DNA of 64,000 bases from the NCBI GenBank assembly GCA_003170825.1, contig PMYL01000041.1, positions 144,509 through 208,508 of the forward strand, read 5' to 3'. A model generated the notes under the pieces. It saw only the letters and a list, made by a program, of their open reading frames with translations, was not told where the DNA came from and ran no database searches. Both the position numbers and the translations under genes were made by a program. Below, one piece after another: positions 16,842 through 25,730 of this stretch (the first letter of the stretch is position 1; each line of letters opens with the position of its first letter). This stretch comes from Acidobacteriaceae bacterium. Its GTDB lineage: Bacteria; Acidobacteriota; Terriglobia; Terriglobales; Acidobacteriaceae.

Positions 16842-17854
16842 CCAGCGCCACTCGCATCGGATTCTCATTGGCCACGCTGATGGTCTTCGCTGTGCCCGTT
16901 GCATCAGCCCAGCAGGGACCCGCGATTGGCGGCTCACTCTACGGTATAGGGCAATCTGCCGGAGCTTCCTCTCCTGGCACAGGCGCCGCGAAGGGGCCGG
17001 GGGGCACGCTCACCGCGGTGCCGGAGGATTTCTCCAAGCTGAAGATCGCCCCAGGATTTCTCCTGAACATTCAGGTTTATGACGAGCCGGAGCTTTCGGG
17101 CGAACTCCGGGTAGATGACGCCGGCAACATTGCCTTTCCGCTCGCCGGATCGATTCATGTTGGCGACAACACTCTTGAAGAGGCGCGGCAGCTCATTGAG
17201 GACAAACTGGCCTCGGAGCAGATTCTCATCCGTCCGCAGATCATGATCAACGTCGAGCAGTATGCGCCGTTTATCGTTGCAGTGATGGGCGAGGTGCAGG
17301 CGCCCGGCCGAGTCCAATTGCTCGCGCCTCATTCGCTTCTGGATGTTCTTTCGCAGGTCGGCGGAGAGACGCCAATGGCGGGCCGCACGGTGCAGGTTCG
17401 CCACCTGATCGACGGCCACTTGACAATCGATGCTTATCCCTACGGCCGCAATAGCGATGGGTCGTCGATTGCGAATGTGATGCTCCACGATGGCGATACG
17501 GTGATTGTGCCGCGTGCCGGCATCGTCTATGTCCTTGGAGCCGTGACTCGCCCCGGCGGTTACCTCATGCTAGAGGATGGAAAGCTCGATGTCGCCCAGG
17601 CTCTCTCGCTCGCCAGTGGCACAACCCTTCAAGCGGCTGTGAAATCTATCCGGGTCATCCGGCGCAACCCCGACGGGACATATGTCGAGTATCCGGTCAA
17701 CTATAAGAAGTTCTCCGAAGGGAAGCAGATCCCGCTGCACCTGGAGGCTCAGGATATCGTCTATGTGCCTGTCAGCAAGATAAAAACCGTGCTCACCACT
17801 GGAGCTTCCCTTATCGACGAGGCCGCCATTGCCACTGTCTATTCCGTGAAATGA
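16838..17854 (+). CDS. Wza-type polysaccharide export protein (Poly_export + SLBB)
   Basis: The 338-residue periplasmic/outer-membrane export component begins with a signal peptide ending near ASAQ (residue 25). The poly_export domain starts at PGFLLNIQVYDEPELSGELRV (about 67), and two SLBB-like repeats follow (VMGEVQAPGRVQL and VLGAVTRPGGYLM). There is no lipobox Cys, so unlike E. coli Wza it is probably not a lipoprotein. The GTG start overlaps the kinase stop, and GAGAGGAG lies 10 nt upstream. Coupling to the BY-kinase is the normal arrangement for Wzy-dependent export. Confidence 0.88.
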   Translation: MTSATRIGFSLATLMVFAVPVASAQQGPAIGGSLYGIGQSAGASSPGTGAAKGPGGTLTAVPEDFSKLKIAPGFLLNIQVYDEPELSGELRVDDAGNIAFPLAGSIHVGDNTLEEARQLIEDKLASEQILIRPQIMINVEQYAPFIVAVMGEVQAPGRVQLLAPHSLLDVLSQVGGETPMAGRTVQVRHLIDGHLTIDAYPYGRNSDGSSIANVMLHDGDTVIVPRAGIVYVLGAVTRPGGYLMLEDGKLDVAQALSLASGTTLQAAVKSIRVIRRNPDGTYVEYPVNYKKFSEGKQIPLHLEAQDIVYVPVSKIKTVLTTGASLIDEAAIATVYSVK

Positions 17855-17927
17855 CTCTGGATCATTGCTGATATGAGAGTTTCCATACTTCCATGGGACA
17901 TTCGAGTTCCGAGGTAGCGAGTTGGGC

Positions 17928-19232
17928 ATGAGGCGCTTCACATTTTTGCCGTGGGACATCTATTCCTGGAAGACGGCCTTTGCCTGGTCGGGAACGTCCG
18001 GCCTGGCGATGCTGGCGCTCCTGCTGGCTGAATTTCTGCAGTTGCAGGATACAAATGCGCCCGGGATGCACGCCAGTAATGCGACGATCTGGCTGATTCG
18101 CGCGCCCTTGACGTTCGCGGCGGCATTGTTGCTGCTTTCACGGCCCTATTTCCCTAAGCTTACTCTCCGCGACCTGCGCCTATGGTTCCTGGTTTATGCC
18201 GGTTATTTTGCATTGTCCCTGGCGTGGTCCACCGCTCACTTGCAAACCGCCGGAAAAGCATTCGAGTTGATGATCGGGACGCTCATCATTTTGCAAGCCT
18301 CCAGGGATCAGCACGCGCTGCGCAGGCTGGAGGGGCTCTATCGTATGACTCTATTGCTGTTTTCTCTGATGGCGCTCATAACTGTGCTGGGATATTTCGC
18401 GCGCATAGAGAGCTTTACAGCGCAGAGGGCCGGAATCTTCACGCAAACGACAGCCGAGTCATCGTTCTATTCATCGAACGGCCTTGGCTATATGGCAATA
18501 GCATTCATATTGGTCGCCTTTGCGGAGTTCGTACTTGGCGGAGCAAAGCTATCAAAGGCCCTGCCTCAACTTTCCTATGCTCTGTTCATCTTTTTATTCG
18601 CTGGAAGCAGAACTGCATTTGCGATATTGGCGCTCGGCGTCGTTGCCGTCCTGCTGCGCCGGCATAAGGCCGCGCTGATTGCTTTCTTGCTATGCGCCGC
18701 CCCCGCCGGTGTTTATCTCGCTCCGCGCCTCATCAAACGCCTCAATCGCGGTCAAAGCCAGGCCGGCCTCGACACCCTGAGCGGAAGAACTGTTATGTGG
18801 ACCGCCGCATTCCGGGATTGGGAAAAGCATCCTCTCCTCGGCTACGGCGGCGGTGTCGGCGGCAAGCATGCCCTAAGCAGCGTATGGGGAGGCAGTCTTT
18901 CCAACATGTCTCACCTTCACGACGGGTTCCTGGAATGCCTTACAGGATTGGGCATCTTCGGCTTCTTGCTGGCTTGCGCGATTCTTGTAGTCGCCACTTG
19001 GAGAGTAGCGCGGCTGTGGAAGAAATATCCGTCCTTTGCCGGGCTCTATATTTGGATCATAAGCATCTGGATCACGAACATCATGTCAAACGGTGTCATG
19101 TCCGGGATGAATGATGTGGTTGTTATCTATCTGATTCTCCTCGCGCATGTAGATATCGTTCGCCGGGGTGTTCCAGGCGCCGTTGATGCGCCGAGGCGAC
19201 CGGCATTGATGTACAATGGCGCAATGGAGTAG
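17928..19232 (+). CDS. Wzy-type O-antigen polymerase/ligase
   Basis: The 434-residue protein has about 11 hydrophobic segments and a large central loop with the Wzy_C-type motif: SGRTVMWTAAF...HPLLGYGGGVGG, then HLHDGFLECLTGLGIFGF. It would polymerise repeat units at the periplasmic face. ATG 17928 is preferred; a TTG two codons earlier is possible. It starts 73 bp after the Wza gene, likely in the same operon. Confidence 0.82.
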   Translation: MRRFTFLPWDIYSWKTAFAWSGTSGLAMLALLLAEFLQLQDTNAPGMHASNATIWLIRAPLTFAAALLLLSRPYFPKLTLRDLRLWFLVYAGYFALSLAWSTAHLQTAGKAFELMIGTLIILQASRDQHALRRLEGLYRMTLLLFSLMALITVLGYFARIESFTAQRAGIFTQTTAESSFYSSNGLGYMAIAFILVAFAEFVLGGAKLSKALPQLSYALFIFLFAGSRTAFAILALGVVAVLLRRHKAALIAFLLCAAPAGVYLAPRLIKRLNRGQSQAGLDTLSGRTVMWTAAFRDWEKHPLLGYGGGVGGKHALSSVWGGSLSNMSHLHDGFLECLTGLGIFGFLLACAILVVATWRVARLWKKYPSFAGLYIWIISIWITNIMSNGVMSGMNDVVVIYLILLAHVDIVRRGVPGAVDAPRRPALMYNGAME

Positions 19233-19473
19233 GTTTACGCGCAGCCGGGCTGCCGGATCCGGGGGCGCCTGCTGGCATTATTGGTCTTTTCAATTGCTCC
19301 CCGCAGCTATTTGGAAGCATGCTGCGGCGGATTGCGGCTTTGCCCCTGGAACGAATGCAAGAAGGATTGCGAGCCGAGCGATCGGGCATCTATCATCTTC
19401 CGGCCAGGAAAGGAAAATGGAGATTCCGATTCAGTTGCATTCAGGTGTATAGGCTTGTGACTCCAGGTGGACG
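19233..19473. other. Spacer without a supported gene
   Basis: A 78-codon open frame at 19216-19452 overlaps the end of the Wzy gene, has no recognisable feature and looks like chance. I see no clear promoter or terminator. Confidence 0.35.
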
Positions 19474-20328
19474 ATGATGGAAGCACGTTCCGATTTGATC
19501 TATGATGTTGGCCTGTACGATGGCGGAGATACGGCCTACTATCTCTTCCGCGGCTACAACGTGGTTGCGATTGACGCGAACCCGTTGATGATTGAAAGGG
19601 CCAGGGTGCGGTTCTCCAAAGAGATACTCGCAAAGAGGCTGACCCTATTAAATGTCGGCATATCGGAAACATCCGGCACGGCGACTTTTTGGATCTCGGA
19701 TAATCCCGAGTGGAGTTCCTTCGATAGGACCATCGCATCGCGAGACGGCACCGCACATAGATCGGTCTCCGTTTCTACTGTCCCATTCTCGCAGCTTCTG
19801 GCGGAGCATGGCGTACCCCATTATCTAAAGATCGATATTGAGGGAAATGACAGGCTCTGTGTTGATGCCCTTAGCAGTTGCAAGATTCCTAAGTATATCT
19901 CCGTGGAGGCGGAATGTGTCGGAGACTCTGCTGTGCTCTCCGACGAAACTTCTGTGACGATGTTGGAGTTGCTTCGGGAAGTTGGTTATCGGAAATTCAA
20001 GCTGGTGAAACAGGTGGGGTGGATCCCGATAGGGACCAATGGCGCCGCAAATCTCTACAGGCGCCTTGTCCAAAGCGTAGCGCGAGGCCGGCTTCGTGTC
20101 GGAGGCCTATCGAGAATCGCAGAGAGACTTACGGTCCAGGGAAGGATCGCGGCAAGCTCAGGGTTCGTTCTGAGTTCCGGGTCCAGCGGTCCGTGGGGTG
20201 ATGATATCGCAGGTGGTTGGATGACCCACGAGAAAGCAAAATCTTTGTATCTGAGAACGAGGCATTCGTATTTTTCTAAGGAACGAGCGCTTTATTCATT
20301 CTGGTACGATTGGCACGCAACCTGCTGA
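19474..20328 (+). CDS. FkbM-family methyltransferase
   Basis: The 284-residue SAM-dependent methyltransferase has motif I DLIYDVGLYDGGDT (about residues 7-20), an acidic ribose-binding loop VVAIDANP (about 30-37) and the FkbM signature YLKIDIEGND (about 116-125), in which the acidic residues sit after motif IV. It probably O-methylates a sugar of the exopolysaccharide. The C-terminal 90 residues extend past the core and contain no known motif. Base composition looks lower in GC than the packed operon upstream, suggesting a separate acquisition. An AGGTGG precedes the start; MM offers two possible first codons. Confidence 0.8.
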   Translation: MMEARSDLIYDVGLYDGGDTAYYLFRGYNVVAIDANPLMIERARVRFSKEILAKRLTLLNVGISETSGTATFWISDNPEWSSFDRTIASRDGTAHRSVSVSTVPFSQLLAEHGVPHYLKIDIEGNDRLCVDALSSCKIPKYISVEAECVGDSAVLSDETSVTMLELLREVGYRKFKLVKQVGWIPIGTNGAANLYRRLVQSVARGRLRVGGLSRIAERLTVQGRIAASSGFVLSSGSSGPWGDDIAGGWMTHEKAKSLYLRTRHSYFSKERALYSFWYDWHATC

Positions 20329-20331
20329 TTG

Positions 20332-20353
20332 CCGAAAATCGTGGAATTCGGCG
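20332..20353. terminator. Possible terminator hairpin between convergent genes
   Basis: GCCGAA and TTCGGC form a 6-bp stem at 20332-20353, three bases after the stop of the FkbM gene and facing the convergent GT2 gene. There is no clean T-run, so the assignment is weak. The remaining 200 bp of this spacer holds nothing I recognise. Confidence 0.35.
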
Positions 20354-20544
20354 ATCGGTGCCCCTGGAAAGTCGTCGGATCGGTCTTTGTCTAGGTCGAA
20401 GGCGCGGCGAATCATTGCCGACACTGCTCCGCGAGTCGACTCCGCAGTGATCGAAATCTCCGTATAATAAGATTCAAGCTGCGCAACTCATTGGGTAGAA
20501 AGGTTCAGATACTGTCAGTCTTCGGCGGCAGTGCCTATTATAAC

Positions 20545-21492
20545 TTAACCTATCCACTTGCGTATGGCGCGCCTTCTTGGTTCAGGAATGAGGCTGTAGC
20601 CCACGAAGTAGAGGATCGGCTTTGGACTCAATGAGCCCAGCAGCAGCGCTGTCATAAGCAGATGGAGTTGGATTCGAAACGATGCGCGATTTTGTCGCGC
20701 TCGCGCCACACAGTGGGTAACCATAAAGAAAGAAAAAGCCATCGGCGAGAAAAGCTTTCGGTTGGCCATGCCCCACAGATACAAAGTCTCCCAGGAACCG
20801 ATTACTGATTCCCTCACGCCCACATCTAAATTGTTATACACGGACAAAGGCTCTTCGACTACGCCGATCTTCGTTTGTTCATCGGCCGTCGCACGCAGCA
20901 GCCAGTCCCGATCTTCAACATACTTCAGGCCCTTGGTAAAGGGGATTTTCAGCAATAGAGCTTTGGAAATGAACAGCGTGGAGGACTGTAGATTGATTCC
21001 CCGCTTGCAGAAAAGATAGTCGCTGAAGTTTTGCGTGCTCCGAGGGAGGGCATCCGGGAGCGTTCTTTCCATTTCCAGCGTCTTCTCAATGTACCGTGAA
21101 ACTACGAAGACGTATTCGCCGTTCAATTTCCTTGCGACTGCAAGCTGCTTTTCAATTTTCTCCGGGAGCCACTCGTCATCGTCATCGAGCAAGGCAATCC
21201 ATTCGCCTCGCGCGTTCCTGGCGCCAACGTTCCTGGCCTCCGCCAGCCCGACATTCTGTTCGTTCACAATGACACGCAAGCGGCCATCAGCGATAGTCGC
21301 CAGCATTTCTTCAGTTTGTCGATGACCCTGGCCGTCCACTACCACAATGACTTCCATGCGGCTATAGGTCTGCCGCAGAGCGCTTTGCACGGCGCGGCAT
21401 AACAATTCCGGGCGGTTAAGCGTCGTAATCACCGCGGTAACCAGCGGGAGATCGTTCTTCTGAGGATCGGAAATCATTTCTCTCATGCGCAA
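20545..21492 (-). CDS. GT2-family glycosyltransferase
   Basis: The 315-residue GT-A fold enzyme has the opening LVTAVITTLNRPELLCRAVQS (about 17-37), the NVGLAEARNVGARNARGEWIALLDDDDEW segment (about 79-107) with the DXD-type metal site, and a C-terminal helical/hydrophobic region. It probably adds a sugar to the repeat unit. It runs opposite to the main operon together with the acyltransferase upstream of it (66-bp gap), so these two probably form a minus-strand transcript. Starts at residue 1 or 6 are both possible (MRMREM). Confidence 0.88.
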   Translation of the reverse strand: MRMREMISDPQKNDLPLVTAVITTLNRPELLCRAVQSALRQTYSRMEVIVVVDGQGHRQTEEMLATIADGRLRVIVNEQNVGLAEARNVGARNARGEWIALLDDDDEWLPEKIEKQLAVARKLNGEYVFVVSRYIEKTLEMERTLPDALPRSTQNFSDYLFCKRGINLQSSTLFISKALLLKIPFTKGLKYVEDRDWLLRATADEQTKIGVVEEPLSVYNNLDVGVRESVIGSWETLYLWGMANRKLFSPMAFSFFMVTHCVARARQNRASFRIQLHLLMTALLLGSLSPKPILYFVGYSLIPEPRRRAIRKWIG

Positions 21493-21558
21493 ACGGTCCT
21501 ATGCCTAGAGTTTATCCGGAATCGCCTGTTTAAGCAGTTTCTGAAAACGCGGCAGAAA

Positions 21559-22797
21559 CTACGCCCGGCCCTCTGCGGGCCGGGTCAGCCAGTTGCGTAT
21601 CCGGTCGGTATTGCGTTCGAAGCAATAATACACCAGCCAGGATGCGGCAAACACAATCACGAGGATGGGCAGGAGCTTCAACACGGATTGGGGTGAGAGC
21701 GGCCAAAGTCCCCAGACCGGCATCAGCAAGGCAGAGATAAGAACAAGCATGGGGTAATGCACCAGATAGAGGGTGTAGGACATGTGCGAGAGAGTCTGAG
21801 CCGAGGCGCGGTAGAGCGGGTGGACGCTGATTTCCTGTGCATGAAGCACGGTCCAGAGGAAGAGGGAAAAAACGGCGCCGAGGATAAAATCGGATAAGAA
21901 AGGATTGATAGGGGATCTAAGCTCCAGGTATATCGTGAACAAGAGCAGCAATCCTGCCGCGCCCGTAGATATCCCTCTCAGCCTGGAGGGCAATCGCAGG
22001 GGAAGAAGGGCGATCCCCGCGCCCAAAAGCCAGATTAGAAAATAGGCTCCGATTTTCCACCCGGACATGGCCACCAGCGCCAACAGAAGAAGGCCCGCGG
22101 GAACTCGAACCCGCGCGCGTTTGGATATTAGCAGCACAGTGACCAGTAAAGGGAAAAAGATATAGAACCAGAACTCATAGGAGAGGCTCCATAAGGGGCC
22201 ATTGGTGCCGAAGGTTGGAGTGACGATGCCTTGAAGGAAGAACGCACTTCCAAAAAATGCACCGAATGTAAACCGGCCGGCTATCACCGGCGCGACGTAC
22301 GGGCCGGCTCTGTAGATATCCAGTTGGCTGTGCAGGAGGTACAGCCCGCACGCGTCAAAAGCCGCACCCAGAAGCAGGGCCGGAAGGAGAACGATCCACA
22401 GCCGCGTGAGGCGCTGAAACAGGTATTTCTTCCAGGAAAAGGAGCCCTTGCGCATGGTGCGCAGCACGCTGCCACCGACGAGGTACCCGCTCAATACGAA
22501 GAAGACGATGACGGCGATGTGGGAAACCGATACCCGCCCGGCCAGGAGTTGGCCGAAGCGCAGATGGCTGATTGCCATGGGCTCAGGAGTTGAAGAAACA
22601 GGGGCGACAGAGCCTTCAAGACTTCCGGCAAGAATTTCACTGAGACCCGTCTTTATATATAATCCGCGGCTGTGACCCAGGAGCACCCAAACAGCCGCGA
22701 TTCCGCGCAGAGCATCCAAATGCACCGATGCATCCGTGGCATACCGTTTCAATTCAGTTTTTGGTCCCATGCGGTTAGCTTTAACCTGTATTTCCAT
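21559..22797 (-). CDS. Acyltransferase family 3 membrane protein (OafA-like)
   Basis: The 412-residue multi-pass membrane protein begins HLDALRGIAAVWVLLGHSRG (about 27-46), carrying the catalytic His of the family. FFVLSGYLVGG and PLWSLSYEFWFYIFFP follow. There are about ten membrane helices. It O-acylates polysaccharides, typically adding acetyl groups to the growing or finished unit. It is the first gene of a minus-strand pair with the GT2 gene. The alternative start MGPKTELKR, nine residues in, cannot be excluded. Confidence 0.87.
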   Translation of the reverse strand: MEIQVKANRMGPKTELKRYATDASVHLDALRGIAAVWVLLGHSRGLYIKTGLSEILAGSLEGSVAPVSSTPEPMAISHLRFGQLLAGRVSVSHIAVIVFFVLSGYLVGGSVLRTMRKGSFSWKKYLFQRLTRLWIVLLPALLLGAAFDACGLYLLHSQLDIYRAGPYVAPVIAGRFTFGAFFGSAFFLQGIVTPTFGTNGPLWSLSYEFWFYIFFPLLVTVLLISKRARVRVPAGLLLLALVAMSGWKIGAYFLIWLLGAGIALLPLRLPSRLRGISTGAAGLLLLFTIYLELRSPINPFLSDFILGAVFSLFLWTVLHAQEISVHPLYRASAQTLSHMSYTLYLVHYPMLVLISALLMPVWGLWPLSPQSVLKLLPILVIVFAASWLVYYCFERNTDRIRNWLTRPAEGRA

Positions 22798-22928
22798 TTT
22801 GACATCCCGGCTTCGGACAGTCTACCCCCAACCGCCTGCGCCGGCGGGAGATTGGAGATTTCGGTCAACCTGGGAGTTGTCGAGGCAAGTTGATTGAAAA
22901 GTTTATAATGAAGATCAGGACTGGGCAA

Positions 22929-23057
22929 CTAGTTCTTTGGCTGTGTAATTTGGTAATTGCTCCTGGACAAGTGCGGGCGTGGACGCCCGCACGACAGCCG
23001 GTCTGGAGACCGGCGCTACATTCTTGGCATTACACAATCACGCGGCCTCGGTACTAG
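22929..23057. mobile_element. 129-bp CTAG-bounded palindromic element, copy 1
   Basis: The element starts and ends with CTAG. It contains CTTTGGCTGTGTAATTTGG near the left end, a GC palindrome GCGGGCGTGGACGCCCGC, the hairpin GCCGGTCTGGAGACCGGC, and ATTACACAATCACGCGG near the right end; GTGTAAT and ATTACAC are inverted to each other. It differs from copy 2 (32108-32236) at only a few bases and has the same length. It lies 35 bp upstream of a glycosyltransferase start and supplies a misleading upstream ATG at 22979. Confidence 0.7.
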
Positions 23058-23092
23058 TGGAGTATAGAGATCAGATAAGGAGGCCGGGGAAG

Positions 23093-24319
23093 TTGAAGGT
23101 CCTGCTATCCGCCTATGCCTGCGAGCCGGACAAAGGTTCAGAGCCGGGAATGGGCTGGCACTGGGCATTGGGAATCGCGCGCCTGGGCCATGAGGTGTGC
23201 ATACTGACGCGCGAGAACAATCTCCCCAGCCTTGAAAGAGCATTGGCGCTCCACGCGGATTTGCGGATTCAAGTTGCCGGTTACGACCTGCAGCGATGGA
23301 TGCGATGGTGGAAGAAAGGGGGGAGGGGTATCAATGTGTACTACTCCCTTTGGCAGCGCGGGGCCTACCGCGCGGCGAGGCGGCTGGCGCGCGAGACTCC
23401 TTTCGATCTGGTTCATCACATCACGTTCGCGAATTTCCGGCAGCCATCTTTAATGGGAAGGCTTGGACTTCCATTGGTGCTGGGGCCTCTTGGCGGCGGA
23501 GAAGCGACTCCGCCGCTGCTTCTTTGGAGCTTCCCGTTCCGCGGCATAACGGTGGATTCAATTCGTTTGCTTTTGAATCTGTTCGCCCGGCTTAACCCAG
23601 CTGTGCGGCAATCCTTCAGGCAAGCGGCAGTGATTCTGAGCAAGACGAGGGAGACGCTCGCCTATGTGCCGCCGGCATACCGGGCCAAGTGCCTTATGAT
23701 GCAGGATGTCGGCACCGAGGAGGCTCTGATTTTGAGCGAGCAGCCCGCCAGCCCACCAACGCCGCGCTTTCTCTTTGTTGGAAATCTGCTCTATCTCAAG
23801 GGGATTCATCTTGCGCTTCAGGCGCTTGCCCGGATGCACCGGGACTTTCCAGGCGCCACGTTGACGATAGCCGGCGATGGACGGGACAGGAAGTGGCTGC
23901 AGAAGATGGCCGATCGGCTGGGCGTAGCTCACGCCGTAGACTGGAGGGGGTGGGTTCCACGCGAACAGGCGCTCAGCATGTATCGGGAGCACACCGCATT
24001 CCTGTTTCCCAGCCTGCACGACTCGGGCGGCACTGTGGTCATGGAGGCTCTCTCTCAGGGGCTGCCTGTCATCTGCCTGGATTGCGGCGGGCCGGGAGCC
24101 ATGCTTCCGCCGTCGTGCGGTTTCAAGATTGAGGTGGAAGGCCGCGGCCGGGAGGAAGTGGTTGACGGCCTGGCGGATGCGATGCGGAAATTGGCAGTAA
24201 ATCCGGAGCTTCGCGCGGAGATGTCGTCCCGAGCTCTCAAAGCTGCCAGGGAAAACACCTGGGGGCATATTGTATCTCGCACTTACCGGCACATCCAGGA
24301 CACGCTGCGGAATACCTGA
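23093..24319 (+). CDS. GT4-family glycosyltransferase
   Basis: The 408-residue GT-B enzyme starts KVLLSAYACEPDKGSEPGMGW, an N-terminus typical of this family. It continues with LVLGPLGGGE and the C-terminal domain FLFVGNLLYLKGIHLAL and LHDSGGTVVMEALSQGLPVI, where Asp replaces the first Glu of EX7E. TTG 23093 is chosen because AAGGAGG (23077-23083) lies 9 nt ahead and it gives the expected N-terminus. The longer frame from ATG 22979 would be translated out of the 129-bp repeat. It is the first of two tandem GT4 genes. Confidence 0.87.
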   Translation: MKVLLSAYACEPDKGSEPGMGWHWALGIARLGHEVCILTRENNLPSLERALALHADLRIQVAGYDLQRWMRWWKKGGRGINVYYSLWQRGAYRAARRLARETPFDLVHHITFANFRQPSLMGRLGLPLVLGPLGGGEATPPLLLWSFPFRGITVDSIRLLLNLFARLNPAVRQSFRQAAVILSKTRETLAYVPPAYRAKCLMMQDVGTEEALILSEQPASPPTPRFLFVGNLLYLKGIHLALQALARMHRDFPGATLTIAGDGRDRKWLQKMADRLGVAHAVDWRGWVPREQALSMYREHTAFLFPSLHDSGGTVVMEALSQGLPVICLDCGGPGAMLPPSCGFKIEVEGRGREEVVDGLADAMRKLAVNPELRAEMSSRALKAARENTWGHIVSRTYRHIQDTLRNT

Positions 24320-24359
24320 GGCAAGGAAGTTATCGTTTTTTCAGTGATGGTGCGAGAAG

Positions 24360-25523
24360 ATGCGCGTACTCGTATTGCATAATCGGTACCAGGTGGCGGG
24401 CGGAGAAGATGCCGCTGTGCGCCAGGAGGTCTCCATGTTATGCCAGGCAGGCGCGGCAGTTGACTTGCTGGAGGTATCGAACGACTGCATCACAGGTTCC
24501 CTGCAACGCGCAGCCGCGGCGTTCAACGTAGTATATTCCGTCCGCTCCAGAGAGCTGGTGCGTGCCCGAATTGCCGAGTTTCGGCCGGATATCGTGCATG
24601 TTCATAACTTCTTTCCGATACTCACGCCGGCTATCTACGATGCCGATTCCCATATACCGTTCATACAGACGCTGCATAATTACCGGCTGCTGTGCGCCAA
24701 TGCGCTGCTATTTCGCGACAACAGCCCATGCGAGCAGTGCCTCGGCAAGAACATTCCATGGCCGGCCGTCTATCATGCCTGTTACCAGGGCAGCCGAGCA
24801 GGTTCCGCCGCCATAGCCCTGATGTCGACGGTTCATAAGTTCCGTCATACATGGAATACGCGTGTGTCGCGCTTCATTGCCTTGACCGAATTCGCCCGCA
24901 CATTGTTCGTGCGGCATCTCGGGGTCGATCCCGCAAAGATCGTTGTGAAGCCGAATTCGGCAGCCGACTCCGGACTGGGGGACGGCAAAGGCGGGTATGC
25001 GCTTTATGCCGGGCGGCTCTCTTCAGAGAAGGGCATTGCAACCCTCATCGCGGCTGCCGAACATGGCCTCGGCATGCCGCTCAAGGTGGCCGGAACAGGT
25101 CCGTTGAGCGCATCAGTAGAGCACGCGGCCGCGAAAGGGGCCTTGGAGTATCTGGGCTCTCAAAGCTGCTCTGAGGTTGCACGGCTGATGCAGGGCGCGC
25201 GCGCGCTGCTGCTTCCTTCGCTCTGCTATGAAGGAGTTCCGATGGTCATACCGGAGGCCTTCGCCACCGGGCTACCGGTTGTCGCCAGCGACATCGGAGC
25301 TCTCTCTTCACTGGTTGCGCATGGACAAAACGGGATGCTCGCGCCTCCCGGAAATGCCGAGGCTCTGGCACAGGCAGCGCGCATGATCGCAACAGCACCT
25401 GACCTCGAGAAGTCGCTGCGAGCAGAGGCGAGACGCACATATGAGCGGCAATACCGCCCCGAAGCAAATGTACAGAGCCTCTTTGAGATATATCGCGGAG
25501 CTCTGTCAGAACCTTGCGGTTGA
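24360..25523 (+). CDS. GT4-family glycosyltransferase
   Basis: The 387-residue GT-B enzyme has N-terminal RVLVLHNRYQVAGGEDAAV and PDIVHVHNFFPILTPAIY, a Cys/His-rich patch (CEQCLGKNIPWPAVYHAC, about 123-140) seen in a GT4 subgroup, and C-terminal YALYAGRLSSEKGI and EGVPMVIPEAFATGLPVV with EX7E. It follows the previous glycosyltransferase by 40 bp and is likely co-transcribed. Donor sugar is unknown. Confidence 0.88.
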   Translation: MRVLVLHNRYQVAGGEDAAVRQEVSMLCQAGAAVDLLEVSNDCITGSLQRAAAAFNVVYSVRSRELVRARIAEFRPDIVHVHNFFPILTPAIYDADSHIPFIQTLHNYRLLCANALLFRDNSPCEQCLGKNIPWPAVYHACYQGSRAGSAAIALMSTVHKFRHTWNTRVSRFIALTEFARTLFVRHLGVDPAKIVVKPNSAADSGLGDGKGGYALYAGRLSSEKGIATLIAAAEHGLGMPLKVAGTGPLSASVEHAAAKGALEYLGSQSCSEVARLMQGARALLLPSLCYEGVPMVIPEAFATGLPVVASDIGALSSLVAHGQNGMLAPPGNAEALAQAARMIATAPDLEKSLRAEARRTYERQYRPEANVQSLFEIYRGALSEPCG

Positions 25524-25730
25524 CGGGCTCTGGCCTGCCCTCCTTCTCTCATTTAGCAATCACTGGAGATTCCCGGTTGCCGATTGTCTCAGGCAATTGA
25601 AATCAAGAGATGTACGACTGTTCCCATCTCCTTGATTGAGGCCAGGTTGTCGTCCACAGAGAATTGTTACCCGGACAACAGTGCAAATTCCATTTTGCAA
25701 TCGCACTGCCAAGAAGTATAGTGGGCAGAG

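Noticed and set aside
22979..23092. N-terminal 38 codons of the long glycosyltransferase frame
   Set aside because: They are encoded by a 129-bp repeat found elsewhere as noncoding DNA; a TTG with a strong ribosome binding site follows.
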